Source: Croceicoccus marinus
GTDB lineage: Bacteria; Pseudomonadota; Alphaproteobacteria; Sphingomonadales; Sphingomonadaceae
Assembly (NCBI RefSeq): GCF_001661675.2
Contig: NZ_CP019602.1
Coordinates: 1,575,501 to 1,639,500 of the forward strand
DNA length: 64,000 nt
Direction: 5' to 3'
The notes under the pieces: model-generated
What the model was told of the DNA's origin: nothing
The model's input: the letters and a program-made list of their open reading frames with translations, nothing else
Databases searched by the model: none
Shown: in pieces, positions 9,730-17,942 of the stretch
Layout of the letters: each line of letters starts with the position of its first letter
How positions within the stretch are numbered: the first letter of the stretch is position 1
Translations under genes and position numbers: made by a program

Positions 9730-10128
9730 ATGACTGCGGTTGGACCTGCTCCACGCACGGAATGTAGAAAGCGACCAGTGATTCTTCTTGTTGAAGACGA
9801 AATGATTATAGCGTTCGACCTCTGCGACAGGCTGGAGGATTGCGGCTTCGAGGTCGACGGTCCCTATCCCAGCGTGGCGCGGGCGATGGCGGCGCTAGGC
9901 GCGCTGCGACCAGAGGCGGCGATCCTCGACGTCCAGCTGACCGATGGCGACGTGATGCCGCTGGCCGACCGGCTGGCGGAAATGAAGATCCCCATCATCT
10001 TCCATTCCGGACATGCCAAGCCCGAATTCCTCAGGCAGCGCTATCCCGAAGCGGCGGTCTGTTCGAAGCCCTGCTCCGCAGGCACGCTCGAGGATTCGCT
10101 CCGCTCGATGCTCGTCCACAACGGCTGA
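9730..10128 (+). CDS. Stand-alone receiver-domain response regulator
   Basis: 132-residue protein consisting of one CheY-like receiver and no output domain. The acidic pocket (LLVEDEM), the phospho-acceptor aspartate in AILDVQLTDG and the lysine in CSKPC are present, and the switch position reads IIFHSGHA, similar to the FATGUY/HWE-kinase-associated class. Such single-domain regulators act as phosphate sinks or signalling relays in the alphaproteobacterial general stress response (SdrG in Sphingomonas is an example). The EcfG-type promoter directly upstream supports that role. ATG 9730 was chosen because AAAGGTGGG lies about nine bases before it; longer frames use TTG and cross the promoter. 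Confidence 0.85.
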   Translation: MTAVGPAPRTECRKRPVILLVEDEMIIAFDLCDRLEDCGFEVDGPYPSVARAMAALGALRPEAAILDVQLTDGDVMPLADRLAEMKIPIIFHSGHAKPEFLRQRYPEAAVCSKPCSAGTLEDSLRSMLVHNG

Positions 10129-10207
10129 CGGCCTGCTTGCCTGCATTGGCGCAGGCACCTAAGCCATGGATGCGCCGCACGGGCGCGGCATAGCGACGGG
10201 GCGGGCC

Positions 10208-10648
10208 ATGGGGCTTATCTGCATTTTCAACGGACCCAATCTGAACCTGCTGGGCACACGCGAGCCCGAGATCTATGGCCGCGACACGCTGGACGATGTC
10301 GAAAGCCTGTGCGCCGAAAAATGCCGCGAGCTTGGCCACGCGATGCGCTTCATGCAGTCGAATTCGGAAGGCGACCTGGTCACCTGGATCCAGGAAGCGC
10401 GCGGCAAGGCCGATGCGATCGTCATCAATCCGGCTGCCTATACCCATACCTCCATCGCCATACGCGACGCGCTGTCGGCCTTCGCAGGCCCTTTCGTCGA
10501 AGTGCATATCTCGAACGTCCATGCGCGCGAAAGCTTTCGCCATCACAGCTATGTGTCGGGCATCGCATCGGCCGTGATCGCGGGGTGCGGGATTGCCGGC
10601 TATGGCTATGCCATAGATACGGTCGCGCGGCTGCTTGGCCACGACTGA
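10208..10648 (+). CDS. aroQ: Type II 3-dehydroquinate dehydratase
   Basis: Dehydrates 3-dehydroquinate to 3-dehydroshikimate, step three of the shikimate pathway. 146 residues, the typical type II length. Signature [18 protein letters not shown] contains the catalytic tyrosine; the active-site histidine and partners follow in [10 protein letters not shown] and [15 protein letters not shown] 10208 starts directly at the first beta strand ([10 protein letters not shown]); an upstream in-frame ATG would add 14 unconserved residues. It stands alone, co-directional with its neighbours, without other aromatic pathway genes nearby. Confidence 0.95.
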   Translation: MGLICIFNGPNLNLLGTREPEIYGRDTLDDVESLCAEKCRELGHAMRFMQSNSEGDLVTWIQEARGKADAIVINPAAYTHTSIAIRDALSAFAGPFVEVHISNVHARESFRHHSYVSGIASAVIAGCGIAGYGYAIDTVARLLGHD

Positions 10649-10660
10649 CCCCCCCGGGGT

Positions 10661-10689
10661 CCGAGCGGCCTCTGCCCCGAGCGGCCTCT
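10661..10689. repeat. Short tandem duplication downstream of aroQ
   Basis: CCGAGCGGCCTCT occurs at 10661-10673 and again at 10677-10689, a perfect 13-base direct repeat with a 16-base period in the spacer between aroQ and the SDR gene. Confidence 0.6.
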
Positions 10690-10796
10690 TCCCAAGTACT
10701 CTCTGCAAGGAACCAAAGCGCGCCAGACCCGTCGTTATCGGTTGAACGGGCCGTATCCCGCGGCCCCGTAAAAACCCAATGAAGACAGGTAGCTGC

Positions 10797-11558
10797 ATGC
10801 AACGCTTCACAGACAAGACCGTCATCGTGACCGGTGCCGGATCGGGCATCGGCAAGGCGACCGCCCGGCGCTTCGCCGAAGAAGGTGGGACCGTCGCCCT
10901 GCTTGGCCATTCGAATTCGGTCGATGAGGCGCTGGCCGACATGCCCGGCGGCAAATGCTTCGCGCTGAAGGTGGATGTCCGCAACCCCGACGACGTCAGG
11001 GCCGCGATCGACAAGGTGGCGCAGAGGACGGGCCGCATCGACGTGCTGCACAATAATGCGGGCGTGGCAGTGATGAAGGCGCCGGAAGACCATAGCGACG
11101 AGGATTGGGACAAGGTTCTGAGCACCAATGTCGACGGCATGTTCTATTGCAGCCGCGCGGCCATTCCTCACCTGGAAAAGACCGGGGGCTGCATCGTCAA
11201 TACCAGCTCGGTTTCGGGCATGGGCGGCGACTGGGGGATGCTGGCCTACAACACCTCTAAAGGCGCGGTGACGAACATGACGCGGGCGCTGGCGCTCGAC
11301 CTGGGCAAGCGGGGCATTCGCGTGAACGCGGTGGCGCCTTCGCTGACGGATACCAAGATGGCCGGCGGCATCATGGAGGACGAGGAAAAGCTGGCCAAAT
11401 TTGCCGAGCGGATGCCGCTCGACCCGCCTGCCCGGCCAGAAGACGTCGCCGGGGTGGTGGCTTTCCTGGCCAGCGACGATGCGCGCATGGTGACCGGCGT
11501 GATCCTGCCGGTCGATGGCGGCGTGACGGCCGCCAACGGCCAGCCTGCTATCGGCTGA
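10797..11558 (+). CDS. Short-chain dehydrogenase/reductase (SDR family)
   Basis: 253-residue classical SDR, an NAD(P)-dependent oxidoreductase of unknown substrate. Cofactor motif TGAGSGIGKA near residue 13, structural NNAG motif, catalytic serine in NTSSVSG, the YNTSK active-site Tyr and Lys, and the C-terminal ILPVDGGVTAANG segment are all present. ATG 10797 has ACAGGT about seven bases upstream and is preferred over the in-frame ATG at 10779, which lacks a ribosome-binding site. Neighbours (aroQ, sulfate activation) do not indicate a pathway. Confidence 0.88.
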   Translation: MQRFTDKTVIVTGAGSGIGKATARRFAEEGGTVALLGHSNSVDEALADMPGGKCFALKVDVRNPDDVRAAIDKVAQRTGRIDVLHNNAGVAVMKAPEDHSDEDWDKVLSTNVDGMFYCSRAAIPHLEKTGGCIVNTSSVSGMGGDWGMLAYNTSKGAVTNMTRALALDLGKRGIRVNAVAPSLTDTKMAGGIMEDEEKLAKFAERMPLDPPARPEDVAGVVAFLASDDARMVTGVILPVDGGVTAANGQPAIG

Positions 11559-11571
11559 CCCGCCGCTTTTG

Positions 11572-11607
11572 CCCCCGATGTTCGCCAAACCCGGCGGACA
11601 TCGGGGG
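11572..11607. terminator. Strong hairpin between convergent SDR and cysQ
   Basis: A 15-bp stem (11572-11586 with 11593-11607, one G-T wobble) and a six-base loop AAACCC lie exactly between two converging stops. It is placed like a bidirectional terminator, but neither strand shows a clear U-run, so Rho-independent activity is inferred from stem stability and position. Confidence 0.6.
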
Positions 11608-11619
11608 GGCGCCGCCTGG

Positions 11620-12369
11620 CTAGCCCAGTTCGCTGACCAGCTTCAGCACGCGCTCGGCATGCTCCTTGCGGCAGATCAGCAGGTCGGGCAGCGACACGTC
11701 CGCGCGGTTGTAGCGCAGCGGCGATCCGTCGATGCGCGAGGCATGCAGCCCGTGGGCCAGCGCGACCGCCGCCGGGGCGCAATTGTCCCATTCGTACTGA
11801 CCGCCGGAATGAAGGTAGATGTCCGCCTCGCCCCGGATGATCGCCATGGCCTTGGCGCCCGCGCTGCCCATCGGGACCAGTTCCGCACCGATGGCCTCGG
11901 CCACCGCCTGGCTGTCCTTGCCGGGGCGCGTGCGGCTGACGACCATGCGCAGCTTTTCGGGCGCTTGCGGCAGGGCGGCGATCCGGTCGGTGCGGAGCAC
12001 TTCGGAAATGCCGGGAAGCGCCACCGCGCCAATCACCGGCTCTCCCTTGATCGCAAGCCCGACATGCACCGCCCAGTCGGCGCGGCGCTCGCCATATTCG
12101 CGGGTGCCGTCGACGGGGTCGATGATCCACACGCGGTCCTTGTTAAGCCGCTCCAAGGTGTCGCGGCTTTCCTCGGACAATACGCCGTCATCGGGCCGCT
12201 GCGCCGCGATGGCGCGCATCAGAAAGGCGTTGGCGGTGTTGTCGCCCGCGCTGCCCAGCGGCTTGCCGTCGATCAGGCCGCTATCGCGCACCTCGACCGC
12301 GATGCGGCCCGCGAATTCGGCCAGCCGCGCCGCCAGTTCGGCATCGTCCTTGATGATCGCGTCGCCCAT
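11620..12369 (-). CDS. cysQ: 3'(2'),5'-bisphosphate nucleotidase CysQ
   Basis: Inositol monophosphatase-fold phosphatase that hydrolyses 3'-phosphoadenosine 5'-phosphate and can recycle PAPS, preventing build-up of the sulfate-activation by-product. Metal-binding motifs LSEESRD and IDPVDGTREY and the C-terminal YEWDNCAPAAVAL are intact in about 249 residues. Last gene of cysD-cysNC-cysQ. ATG 12369 lies three bases after the cysNC stop; a GTG at 12375 overlapping that stop is an alternative start. Confidence 0.92.
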   Translation of the reverse strand: MGDAIIKDDAELAARLAEFAGRIAVEVRDSGLIDGKPLGSAGDNTANAFLMRAIAAQRPDDGVLSEESRDTLERLNKDRVWIIDPVDGTREYGERRADWAVHVGLAIKGEPVIGAVALPGISEVLRTDRIAALPQAPEKLRMVVSRTRPGKDSQAVAEAIGAELVPMGSAGAKAMAIIRGEADIYLHSGGQYEWDNCAPAAVALAHGLHASRIDGSPLRYNRADVSLPDLLICRKEHAERVLKLVSELG

Positions 12370-12371
12370 CG

Positions 12372-14303
12372 TCACCACCCCAGCACATGTTCGACGATGC
12401 GGTCGGCGGCTTCCTCGGCCGTCATGCTCGTCGTGTCGATGCGGATTTCCGGACTTTCCGGCGCTTCATAAGGACTGTCGATGCCGGTGAAGTTCTTCAG
12501 CTCGCCCGAGCGCGCCTTCTTGTAGAGGCCCTTCACGTCGCGCGATTCGGCGACGCTGAGCGGGGTGTCGATGAACACCTCGACGAATTCGCCGTCCTCC
12601 ATCATCGCGCGCACCATGTCGCGTTCGGCGCGGAACGGGCTGATGAAGGCGGTGACGACGATCAGACCCGCATCGGTCATCAACCGCGCGACCTCGCCCA
12701 CGCGGCGAATGTTCTCGATCCGGTCGGCGTCGGTAAAGCCCAGGTCCTTGTTGAGCCCGTGGCGCACATTGTCCCCGTCGAGCAGGAAGCTGTGCCGGTT
12801 CATCCGGTGCAACCGCTTTTCGACCAGATTGGCGATGGTCGACTTGCCCGAACCCGACAGGCCGGTGAACCACAGCACCTTGGGCGTCTGGTTCTTCAGG
12901 TCGGCGCGCGCCTCGCGCGTGATGTCCATCGCCTGCCAGTGCACGTTCTGCGAACGGCGCAGGGCAAAGTGGATCATGCCCGCCGCGACGGTCTGGTTGG
13001 TGATCTTGTCGATCAGGATGAACCCGCCCAGCGCCTTGTTCAGCCGGCCCTGGTCGTCGCGATAGGGCAGGAAGGTCAGCGGCTTGTCGGTCACCATCTC
13101 GGTCACGCCAATGGCGTTGAGGTCCAGCGTCTTGGCCGCCAGATGGTCCAGCGTGTTGACATCGATCTGGTACTTGGGCGGCTGCAGGCTGCACGACACG
13201 GTCTGCGCCGCGCATTTCAGCCAATAGGACCGGCCGGGCAGCATCGCCTCGTCCGCCATCCACACGATGGTGGATTCGAACTGGTCGGCGGTTTCGGGCG
13301 GATTGTCCGCCGCGGCGATCACGCTGCCGCGCGATACGTCGACCTCGTCCTCCAGCGTGATGGTGACCGACTGGCCCGCCTGCGCCTCGTCAAGCTCGCC
13401 GTCGAAGGTGACGATGGACTTGACCGTGCTGGCCTTGCCCGAAGGCACGATGCGTACCGGATCGCCGGGCTTGACCGTGCCGCCGGTGATCTGGCCCGAA
13501 AAGCCGCGGAAATCCAGGTTCGGGCGGTTCACCCACTGCACCGGCATGCGGAAGGATTTCGCCAGATCCTCGTCCGCCGACAGTTCCACCGATTCCAGAT
13601 GGTCGATCAGGGTCGGCCCGGTGTACCAGGGCGTGTTGGGCGAAAGCGCGGTGATATTGTCGCCCTTGAACCCGGAAATCGGAATCGCGGTGAACGAGGA
13701 TATGCCCACCTCCTCGGCAAACTCGCGGTAATCCTGCACGATGTCGAGGAAGGCGGAGCGGTCGTAGCCGACGAGGTCCATCTTGTTGACCGCCAGCACG
13801 ACGTGCCTGATGCCGACCAGATTGGCCAGGAAGCTGTGCCGCCGCGTCTGCACCAGCACGCCCTTGCGCGCATCGACAAGGATCACCGCAAGGTCGGCGG
13901 TGGACGCGCCCGTCACCATGTTGCGGGTATATTGCTCGTGCCCCGGGGTGTCGGCGACGATGAACTTGCGTTTTTCGGTGGTGAAGAAGCGATAGGCGAC
14001 ATCGATGGTGATGCCCTGCTCGCGCTCGGCCGCAAGGCCGTCGACCAGCAGCGCGAAATCGATCTCCTCGCCCTGCGTGCCGACCTTCTTGCTGTCGGAC
14101 TGCAACGCGTCGAGCTGATCCTCGAAGATCATCTTGGAATCGTACAGCAGCCGCCCGATCAATGTGCTCTTGCCGTCGTCCACGCTGCCGCAGGTGATGA
14201 AGCGCAGCATGGTCTTGTGCTGGTGAGTCTCGAGATAGGCCTCGATGTCCTCCTCGATCAGCGCGTCGGTCTTGTAGACGGGCTCTTTCCCGATATCGGC
14301 CAT
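12372..14303 (-). CDS. cysNC: Bifunctional sulfate adenylyltransferase subunit 1/APS kinase
   Basis: Fusion enzyme. The N-terminal CysN GTPase (about residues 1-440) drives ATP sulfurylase with CysD, and the C-terminal APS kinase (about 455-643) phosphorylates APS to PAPS. GTPase motifs [21 protein letters not shown] and NKMDL are present; the kinase P-loop is GLSGSGKST followed by the [10 protein letters not shown] segment. At 643 residues it has the usual length for the fused form. Its ATG overlaps the cysD stop by one base, so the heterodimer partners are made from one transcript. Confidence 0.96.
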   Translation of the reverse strand: MADIGKEPVYKTDALIEEDIEAYLETHQHKTMLRFITCGSVDDGKSTLIGRLLYDSKMIFEDQLDALQSDSKKVGTQGEEIDFALLVDGLAAEREQGITIDVAYRFFTTEKRKFIVADTPGHEQYTRNMVTGASTADLAVILVDARKGVLVQTRRHSFLANLVGIRHVVLAVNKMDLVGYDRSAFLDIVQDYREFAEEVGISSFTAIPISGFKGDNITALSPNTPWYTGPTLIDHLESVELSADEDLAKSFRMPVQWVNRPNLDFRGFSGQITGGTVKPGDPVRIVPSGKASTVKSIVTFDGELDEAQAGQSVTITLEDEVDVSRGSVIAAADNPPETADQFESTIVWMADEAMLPGRSYWLKCAAQTVSCSLQPPKYQIDVNTLDHLAAKTLDLNAIGVTEMVTDKPLTFLPYRDDQGRLNKALGGFILIDKITNQTVAAGMIHFALRRSQNVHWQAMDITREARADLKNQTPKVLWFTGLSGSGKSTIANLVEKRLHRMNRHSFLLDGDNVRHGLNKDLGFTDADRIENIRRVGEVARLMTDAGLIVVTAFISPFRAERDMVRAMMEDGEFVEVFIDTPLSVAESRDVKGLYKKARSGELKNFTGIDSPYEAPESPEIRIDTTSMTAEEAADRIVEHVLGW

Positions 14304-15217
14304 CAGAAATAGCCCTCCTGCTTCTTCTTTTCCATGCCCGCGCCGCCCGCGTCCTTGTCGATCACGCGGCCCTGCCGCTCGCTGGTGGTGGTCAGCAGCG
14401 TCTCCTGGATGACTTCGGACAGGGTGGTCGCCTCGCTCTCGACCGCGCCGGTCAAAGGGAAGCAGCCCAATGTGCGGAACCGGACCGAGCGTTCGGTAAT
14501 CTCGGGCATGGTGCCCATGACCTGTTCCAGCCGCTCGGGATCGTCGGCCATGAACAGCCCGCCCTCATGGATGAAGGTGGGGCGCTTCGCCGCGAAATAG
14601 AGCGGCACGATCTCGATCCCCTCGAGCTGGATATATTGCCAGATGTCCAGTTCGGTCCAGTTCGAGATCGGGAAGATGCGGATGCTCTCCCCCTTGGCCT
14701 TTTTCGCGTTGTAGAGGTTCCACAGCTCGGGCCGCTGGTTCTTGGGGTCCCAGCCATGGCTGGCCGTGCGGAACGAGAAGACGCGCTCCTTCGCGCGGCT
14801 CTTCTCCTCGTCGCGGCGCGCGCCGCCGAAGGCCGCATCGAAACCGTATTTGTCGAGCGCCTGCTTCAGCCCCTCGGTCTTCCACATGTCGGTGTGCAGC
14901 GGACCGTGGTCGAACGGATTGATCCCCCGCTCCTTCGCCTCGGGGTTCTGATAGACCAGCAACTCCATCCCGGCGTCCTTCGCCGCCTTTTCGCGCAGGT
15001 CGTACATCGCCTTGAACTTCCACGTCGTATCGACATGCATCAGCGGGAACGGCGGCGGGCTGGGATAGAACGCCTTCTTGGCAAGATGCAGCATCACGGC
15101 GCTGTCCTTGCCGACGGAGTAGAGCATGACCGGGTTCTCGGTCTCTGCCACGACTTCGCGGATGATGTGGATGCTCTCGGCCTCAAGCCGTTCGAGGTGG
15201 GTCAGTGCACGTGGCAA
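14303..15217 (-). CDS. cysD: Sulfate adenylyltransferase subunit 2
   Basis: Catalytic ATP sulfurylase subunit forming APS from ATP and sulfate with CysN. PP-loop ATP pyrophosphatase fold with [14 protein letters not shown] near residue 30 and the conserved R-rich [16 protein letters not shown] segment; 304 residues, normal. The initiator appears to be TTG at 15217, preceded by GAAGGGAG at a suitable distance; the first residues ([18 protein letters not shown]) are family-like, and no in-frame ATG precedes the PP-loop. First gene of the sulfate activation operon. No APS/PAPS reductase or sulfite reductase gene lies in this window. Confidence 0.94.
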   Translation of the reverse strand: MPRALTHLERLEAESIHIIREVVAETENPVMLYSVGKDSAVMLHLAKKAFYPSPPPFPLMHVDTTWKFKAMYDLREKAAKDAGMELLVYQNPEAKERGINPFDHGPLHTDMWKTEGLKQALDKYGFDAAFGGARRDEEKSRAKERVFSFRTASHGWDPKNQRPELWNLYNAKKAKGESIRIFPISNWTELDIWQYIQLEGIEIVPLYFAAKRPTFIHEGGLFMADDPERLEQVMGTMPEITERSVRFRTLGCFPLTGAVESEATTLSEVIQETLLTTTSERQGRVIDKDAGGAGMEKKKQEGYF

Positions 15218-15346
15218 ATTATGCTCCCTTCATCGGGTCGCAGGAATATCGGGCGGTGTCAGGGTGCACGGATAACCACAGCCGTTTTGCCGAGGTAGAA
15301 AAAATTGCTTTAGGCGGCTCAAGCGATCGTTGGGCACAAAAGCGCG

Positions 15347-15358
15347 GGGACCGGTCCC
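15347..15358 (-). terminator. Palindrome after tspO, possible terminator
   Basis: GGGACCGGTCCC is a perfect 12-base palindrome eight bases past the tspO stop. On the minus strand the GC-rich arms are followed by GCTTTTG, which would suit a weak Rho-independent terminator for tspO. A DNA-binding site for the cysD promoter region is an alternative. Confidence 0.4.
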
Positions 15359-15365
15359 GCCGCGG

Positions 15366-15953
15366 TCAGTTAAGCTGCCAGAATTGCAGATTGAGCAGGG
15401 CCGCGAAACACACCCACAGCAGATAGGGCACCAGCAGCGCCGCCGACACGCGGCTGACCCGCGCGAAATAGGCGATGGTCGCGATCACCAGCACCAGCAG
15501 CAGCATGATCCAGAAGAAGCCGAAGGCGATCATGTGCATGCCGAAGAAGATCGGCGACCACAGCAGGTTCACCGCCAGCTGCACCGCGAACATGACGATG
15601 GCGGGCTTCTTGTGCTCCTTGCGATCGCTGGCCAGCACCAGCGCAAGGGCAAAACCCATCATCGAATAGAGTATGGTCCAGACCACGCCGAACAGCCAGC
15701 CGGGCGGATAGATGGCCGGCTTGGCCAGCATCTCGAACCAGGGGCTGCCTTCGCCAGAGCCGGAGATGGCGCTGGACCCCAGGCCCAGCAGCACGATGGC
15801 CGGCACGCACAGCAGCGCCCACCACAGCACCGATTTCTGCCGATAGCTGGGCGTATGATCGTGCCGCGAAGGCTGTTCGCCCGTTTTATTTCCAATGGGC
15901 TCGCTGCCGATGGGCTCGTTGCTGACGGGTTCGTTCGTGACGGGAGGTTCCAT
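15366..15953 (-). CDS. TspO/MBR family tryptophan-rich sensory protein
   Basis: Five-helix inner- or outer-membrane protein of the TspO/translocator family, which binds porphyrins and in photosynthetic relatives links tetrapyrrole or oxygen status to gene expression. 195 residues: about 40 polar residues rich in NEP repeats, then five hydrophobic helices with the family segments KPAIYPPGWLFGVVWTILY and LNLLWSPIFFG. ATG 15953 has GGAGAG about five bases upstream. The polar N-terminal extension is longer than in minimal TspO proteins (about 160 residues). It follows the TlyA-like gene by 12 bases and is probably co-transcribed with it. Confidence 0.9.
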   Translation of the reverse strand: MEPPVTNEPVSNEPIGSEPIGNKTGEQPSRHDHTPSYRQKSVLWWALLCVPAIVLLGLGSSAISGSGEGSPWFEMLAKPAIYPPGWLFGVVWTILYSMMGFALALVLASDRKEHKKPAIVMFAVQLAVNLLWSPIFFGMHMIAFGFFWIMLLLVLVIATIAYFARVSRVSAALLVPYLLWVCFAALLNLQFWQLN

Positions 15954-15967
15954 GTACTCTCCAACAG

Positions 15968-16762
15968 TCAGCCGCAGGATCGAGTTCCCCGCCCGGCCCA
16001 GATCAGGAACTCTATATTGCCTTCCGGTCCCTTGATAGGGCTTTCGGTCAGGCCCCGCACCGTCCATCCCTCGCCGCCGAGCCATGCGGCGACCTTGTCG
16101 CAGACACGGCGGTGCAGCGCGGCGTCGCGGACCACGCCGCCCTTGCCCACTTCCTCGCGCCCCACTTCGAACTGCGGCTTGATCAGCGCGACCAGGGTCG
16201 CATCGGGCGCGGCCAGCGCCAGCGGCACCGCCAGCACCTTGGCCAGCGATATGAAGCTGGCGTCGCACACCACCCAGTCGCAGGGCCGGTCGATCTGCTG
16301 CGCGGTCAATATGCGGGCGCTCGTCTGTTCCAGCACGGTGACGCGCGGATCGCTGCGCAGCTTCCACGCCAGCTGGTTGGTGCCCGAATCGACCGCGAAC
16401 ACATGCCCGGCCCCTTTTGACAGCAGCACGTCGGTAAAGCCGCCGGTGGAACTGCCGATGTCCATCGCCGTCGCTCCCGTGGGGGCCAGTTCGAAATGTT
16501 CCAGCGCATGGGCCAGCTTGATTCCTCCGCGCGACACCCATGGATGGTCGCGGCCGCGCACCTCGACCGGGGCGTCGGCGGGCAATTGCTGGCCCGGCTT
16601 GGCGATCTTCACCTCGCCCGCGAATACAAGCCCCGCCATCACGAGCGCCTGCGCGCGGCTGCGGCTCTCGGCCAGCTCTCGCTCCACCAATATCTGGTCG
16701 ACGCGCATCTTGCGCGGCTTCGGTGCGGCGGCGGAAGGATTGTTTTTACGGGATTCTGTCAT
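15968..16762 (-). CDS. TlyA family rRNA 2'-O-methyltransferase
   Basis: 264-residue RNA methyltransferase with an N-terminal S4 RNA-binding domain (RVDQILVERELAESRSRAQA, about residues 20-80) and a C-terminal FtsJ/RrmJ-type SAM domain (DIGSSTGGFTDVLL, then VCDASFISL and ALIKPQFEVG). Mycobacterial TlyA 2'-O-methylates 16S and 23S rRNA; older annotations call the family hemolysin A. In alphaproteobacteria the gene often sits with dxs, which is not seen here. ATG 16762 is chosen because it precedes the basic stretch before the S4 domain; the open frame continues upstream without support. Confidence 0.88.
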   Translation of the reverse strand: MTESRKNNPSAAAPKPRKMRVDQILVERELAESRSRAQALVMAGLVFAGEVKIAKPGQQLPADAPVEVRGRDHPWVSRGGIKLAHALEHFELAPTGATAMDIGSSTGGFTDVLLSKGAGHVFAVDSGTNQLAWKLRSDPRVTVLEQTSARILTAQQIDRPCDWVVCDASFISLAKVLAVPLALAAPDATLVALIKPQFEVGREEVGKGGVVRDAALHRRVCDKVAAWLGGEGWTVRGLTESPIKGPEGNIEFLIWAGRGTRSCG

Positions 16763-16917
16763 GGTCGACCGGCAGGAAAGGGCGCTCTGGCCGATTGGCG
16801 CTTGAGCAAGCGGGCAAGGCTTCGCATAAGCGCCCCATGACGCCAACCCGCAAATCATCCCCCGCCCCCGTCGATACCCTGTCCAGTGCCCAGCGCGAAT
16901 CGCTGGCGGCGGGCGCC

Positions 16918-17481
16918 ATGCGGCGCTGCTGGGCGATCACGGGGACGATGATCGCGGCCAGCGGGCTGTTCCTGGCGGCGGCCTGCGCGCCGACTCGCCC
17001 GGCGCCCGCGCCGGTTCCTGCGCCGGCGCCCACACCGGCGCCGACCACCACGCCCGCCCCTGTGACGCCGCAGCATTCGATCGCGAACTGGGCCGATGTA
17101 CCGGTGACGCCGGGAACCTGGACCTATCGCGCCGATGGCGACGTGTCCCGCGCTCTGTTCGGCACGACCCAAGGCGGCGCGCAATTTACCATGGCGTGCG
17201 AGAAGGGAAGCCGCCAGATCCGCCTGTGGCGCGCGGGCAGCCCTGCGAGCGCCGACCAGACCGGCATGACGGTCGCCACCACCTCGGCGACGCGAACCGT
17301 TCCCGCGGCGGTCCAGACGGGGCAGATGCCGCAACTGGTTGCCAGCCTTTCGCCGGGCGATTCGCTGATCGACGCCATGGTCTTCTCGCGCGGGCATTTT
17401 GCCGTGGGGGTAAGCGGGCTGCCGCTGCTGGTCATGCCTAGCTGGGGCGAAGTCGCCCGTGTCGCGCAGGATTGCCGCTGA
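16918..17481 (+). CDS. Putative proline-rich lipoprotein, function unknown
   Basis: I do not recognise the family. From ATG 16918 the protein has 187 residues: a signal sequence ending in a lipobox-like LAAAC, about 25 residues of Ala/Pro/Thr-rich linker, then a compact domain opening with TPGTWTYRADGDVSRALFG and ending in a cysteine-containing AQDC. Two further cysteines (MACEKGS and the terminal one) could form a disulfide in the periplasm. An in-frame ATG at 16837 would add 27 residues ahead of the signal peptide; the shorter form was chosen because a 40-residue n-region would be unusual for a lipoprotein. It diverges from the TlyA-like gene. Confidence 0.65.
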   Translation: MRRCWAITGTMIAASGLFLAAACAPTRPAPAPVPAPAPTPAPTTTPAPVTPQHSIANWADVPVTPGTWTYRADGDVSRALFGTTQGGAQFTMACEKGSRQIRLWRAGSPASADQTGMTVATTSATRTVPAAVQTGQMPQLVASLSPGDSLIDAMVFSRGHFAVGVSGLPLLVMPSWGEVARVAQDCR

Positions 17482-17551
17482 CGCGCGCAGCGTGCCGAAA
17501 CGACGTGGCCGTGATAAGTTACCATTGATTTTGAATGGCTTGCTTGAATCC

Positions 17552-17581
17552 TTGACGATCCGCGCATTCCGACAGTGAATA
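17552..17581 (+). promoter_or_regulatory. Candidate sigma-70-type promoter for the structured RNA unit
   Basis: TTGACG at 17552-17557 is followed after 17-18 bases by GTGAAT/TGAATA at 17575-17581, in a locally AT-rich patch that stands out from the GC-rich surroundings. It is placed to transcribe the structured region that follows. Confidence 0.45.
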
Positions 17582-17754
17582 AATTCGATTCAACTCTTGT
17601 CGTTTCGCCGCAGAAAAAGCACCTTGCGAATCAAGGACGGAGCGACCGGCCAGACTGCCGCCACAGGCGCCAGCCAAGGCCCGGATCCCGCCCCGCCCCG
17701 CCGCACGCAAGGCACCTGGGGCTTGCGAATGCGGCAGTCTTTGGCCCCGGCGCG

Positions 17755-17768
17755 AAAGGAGGTGATCC
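17755..17768 (+). promoter_or_regulatory. Exceptionally long Shine-Dalgarno sequence
   Basis: AAAGGAGGTGATCC is complementary over all 14 bases to the 3' end of alphaproteobacterial 16S rRNA (GGATCACCTCCTTT). The AGGAGG core lies seven bases before ATG 17770, the optimal spacing. Confidence 0.7.
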
Positions 17769-17769
17769 G

Positions 17770-17826
17770 ATGTCTCATGGTCCAGCAGAGAGGTCGGTGA
17801 AGTCCACTACGAGGCATTATCGCTGA
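17770..17826 (+). CDS. 18-residue candidate small protein or leader peptide
   Basis: ATG 17770 opens an 18-codon ORF (MSHGPAERSVKSTTRHYR) ending in TGA. It is basic, with no hydrophobic segment. The main evidence for translation is the 14-base Shine-Dalgarno match directly upstream. The frame is also open upstream back to 17575, and a second frame (17597-17800) overlaps it, but only ATG 17770 has a ribosome-binding site. It is followed within 10 bases by hairpins of the structured RNA, so it could be a leader peptide whose translation sets RNA folding, or a functional microprotein. Confidence 0.45.
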   Translation: MSHGPAERSVKSTTRHYR

Positions 17827-17897
17827 GTTTCTCGCCGTCCCGCGTCTTTCAGGAAATCCCTTCCTGCAAATGTCCAGGGACGCGCTAAAGCGATAGA

Positions 17898-17942
17898 GGT
17901 TTCGTCAGGGCGGCACTTCCTGGCCGCTGACCATGCGAAACC
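17898..17942 (+). promoter_or_regulatory. Candidate anti-terminator hairpin
   Basis: GGTTTCG (17898-17904) pairs with CGAAACC (17936-17942), enclosing TCA/TGA and GCGGC/GCCGC inner pairs. The right arm uses the same bases as the left arm of the terminator-like stem that follows, so the two structures cannot coexist. Confidence 0.45.

Noticed and set aside
10709..10736. EcfG promoter upstream of the SDR gene
   Set aside because: GGAAC and CGTT are 19 bases apart; the accepted spacing is 16-17.
17597..17800. 67-codon frame overlapping the small peptide ORF
   Set aside because: It has no ribosome-binding site and runs through the stems; only ATG 17770 has initiation signals. Kept as part of the RNA description.
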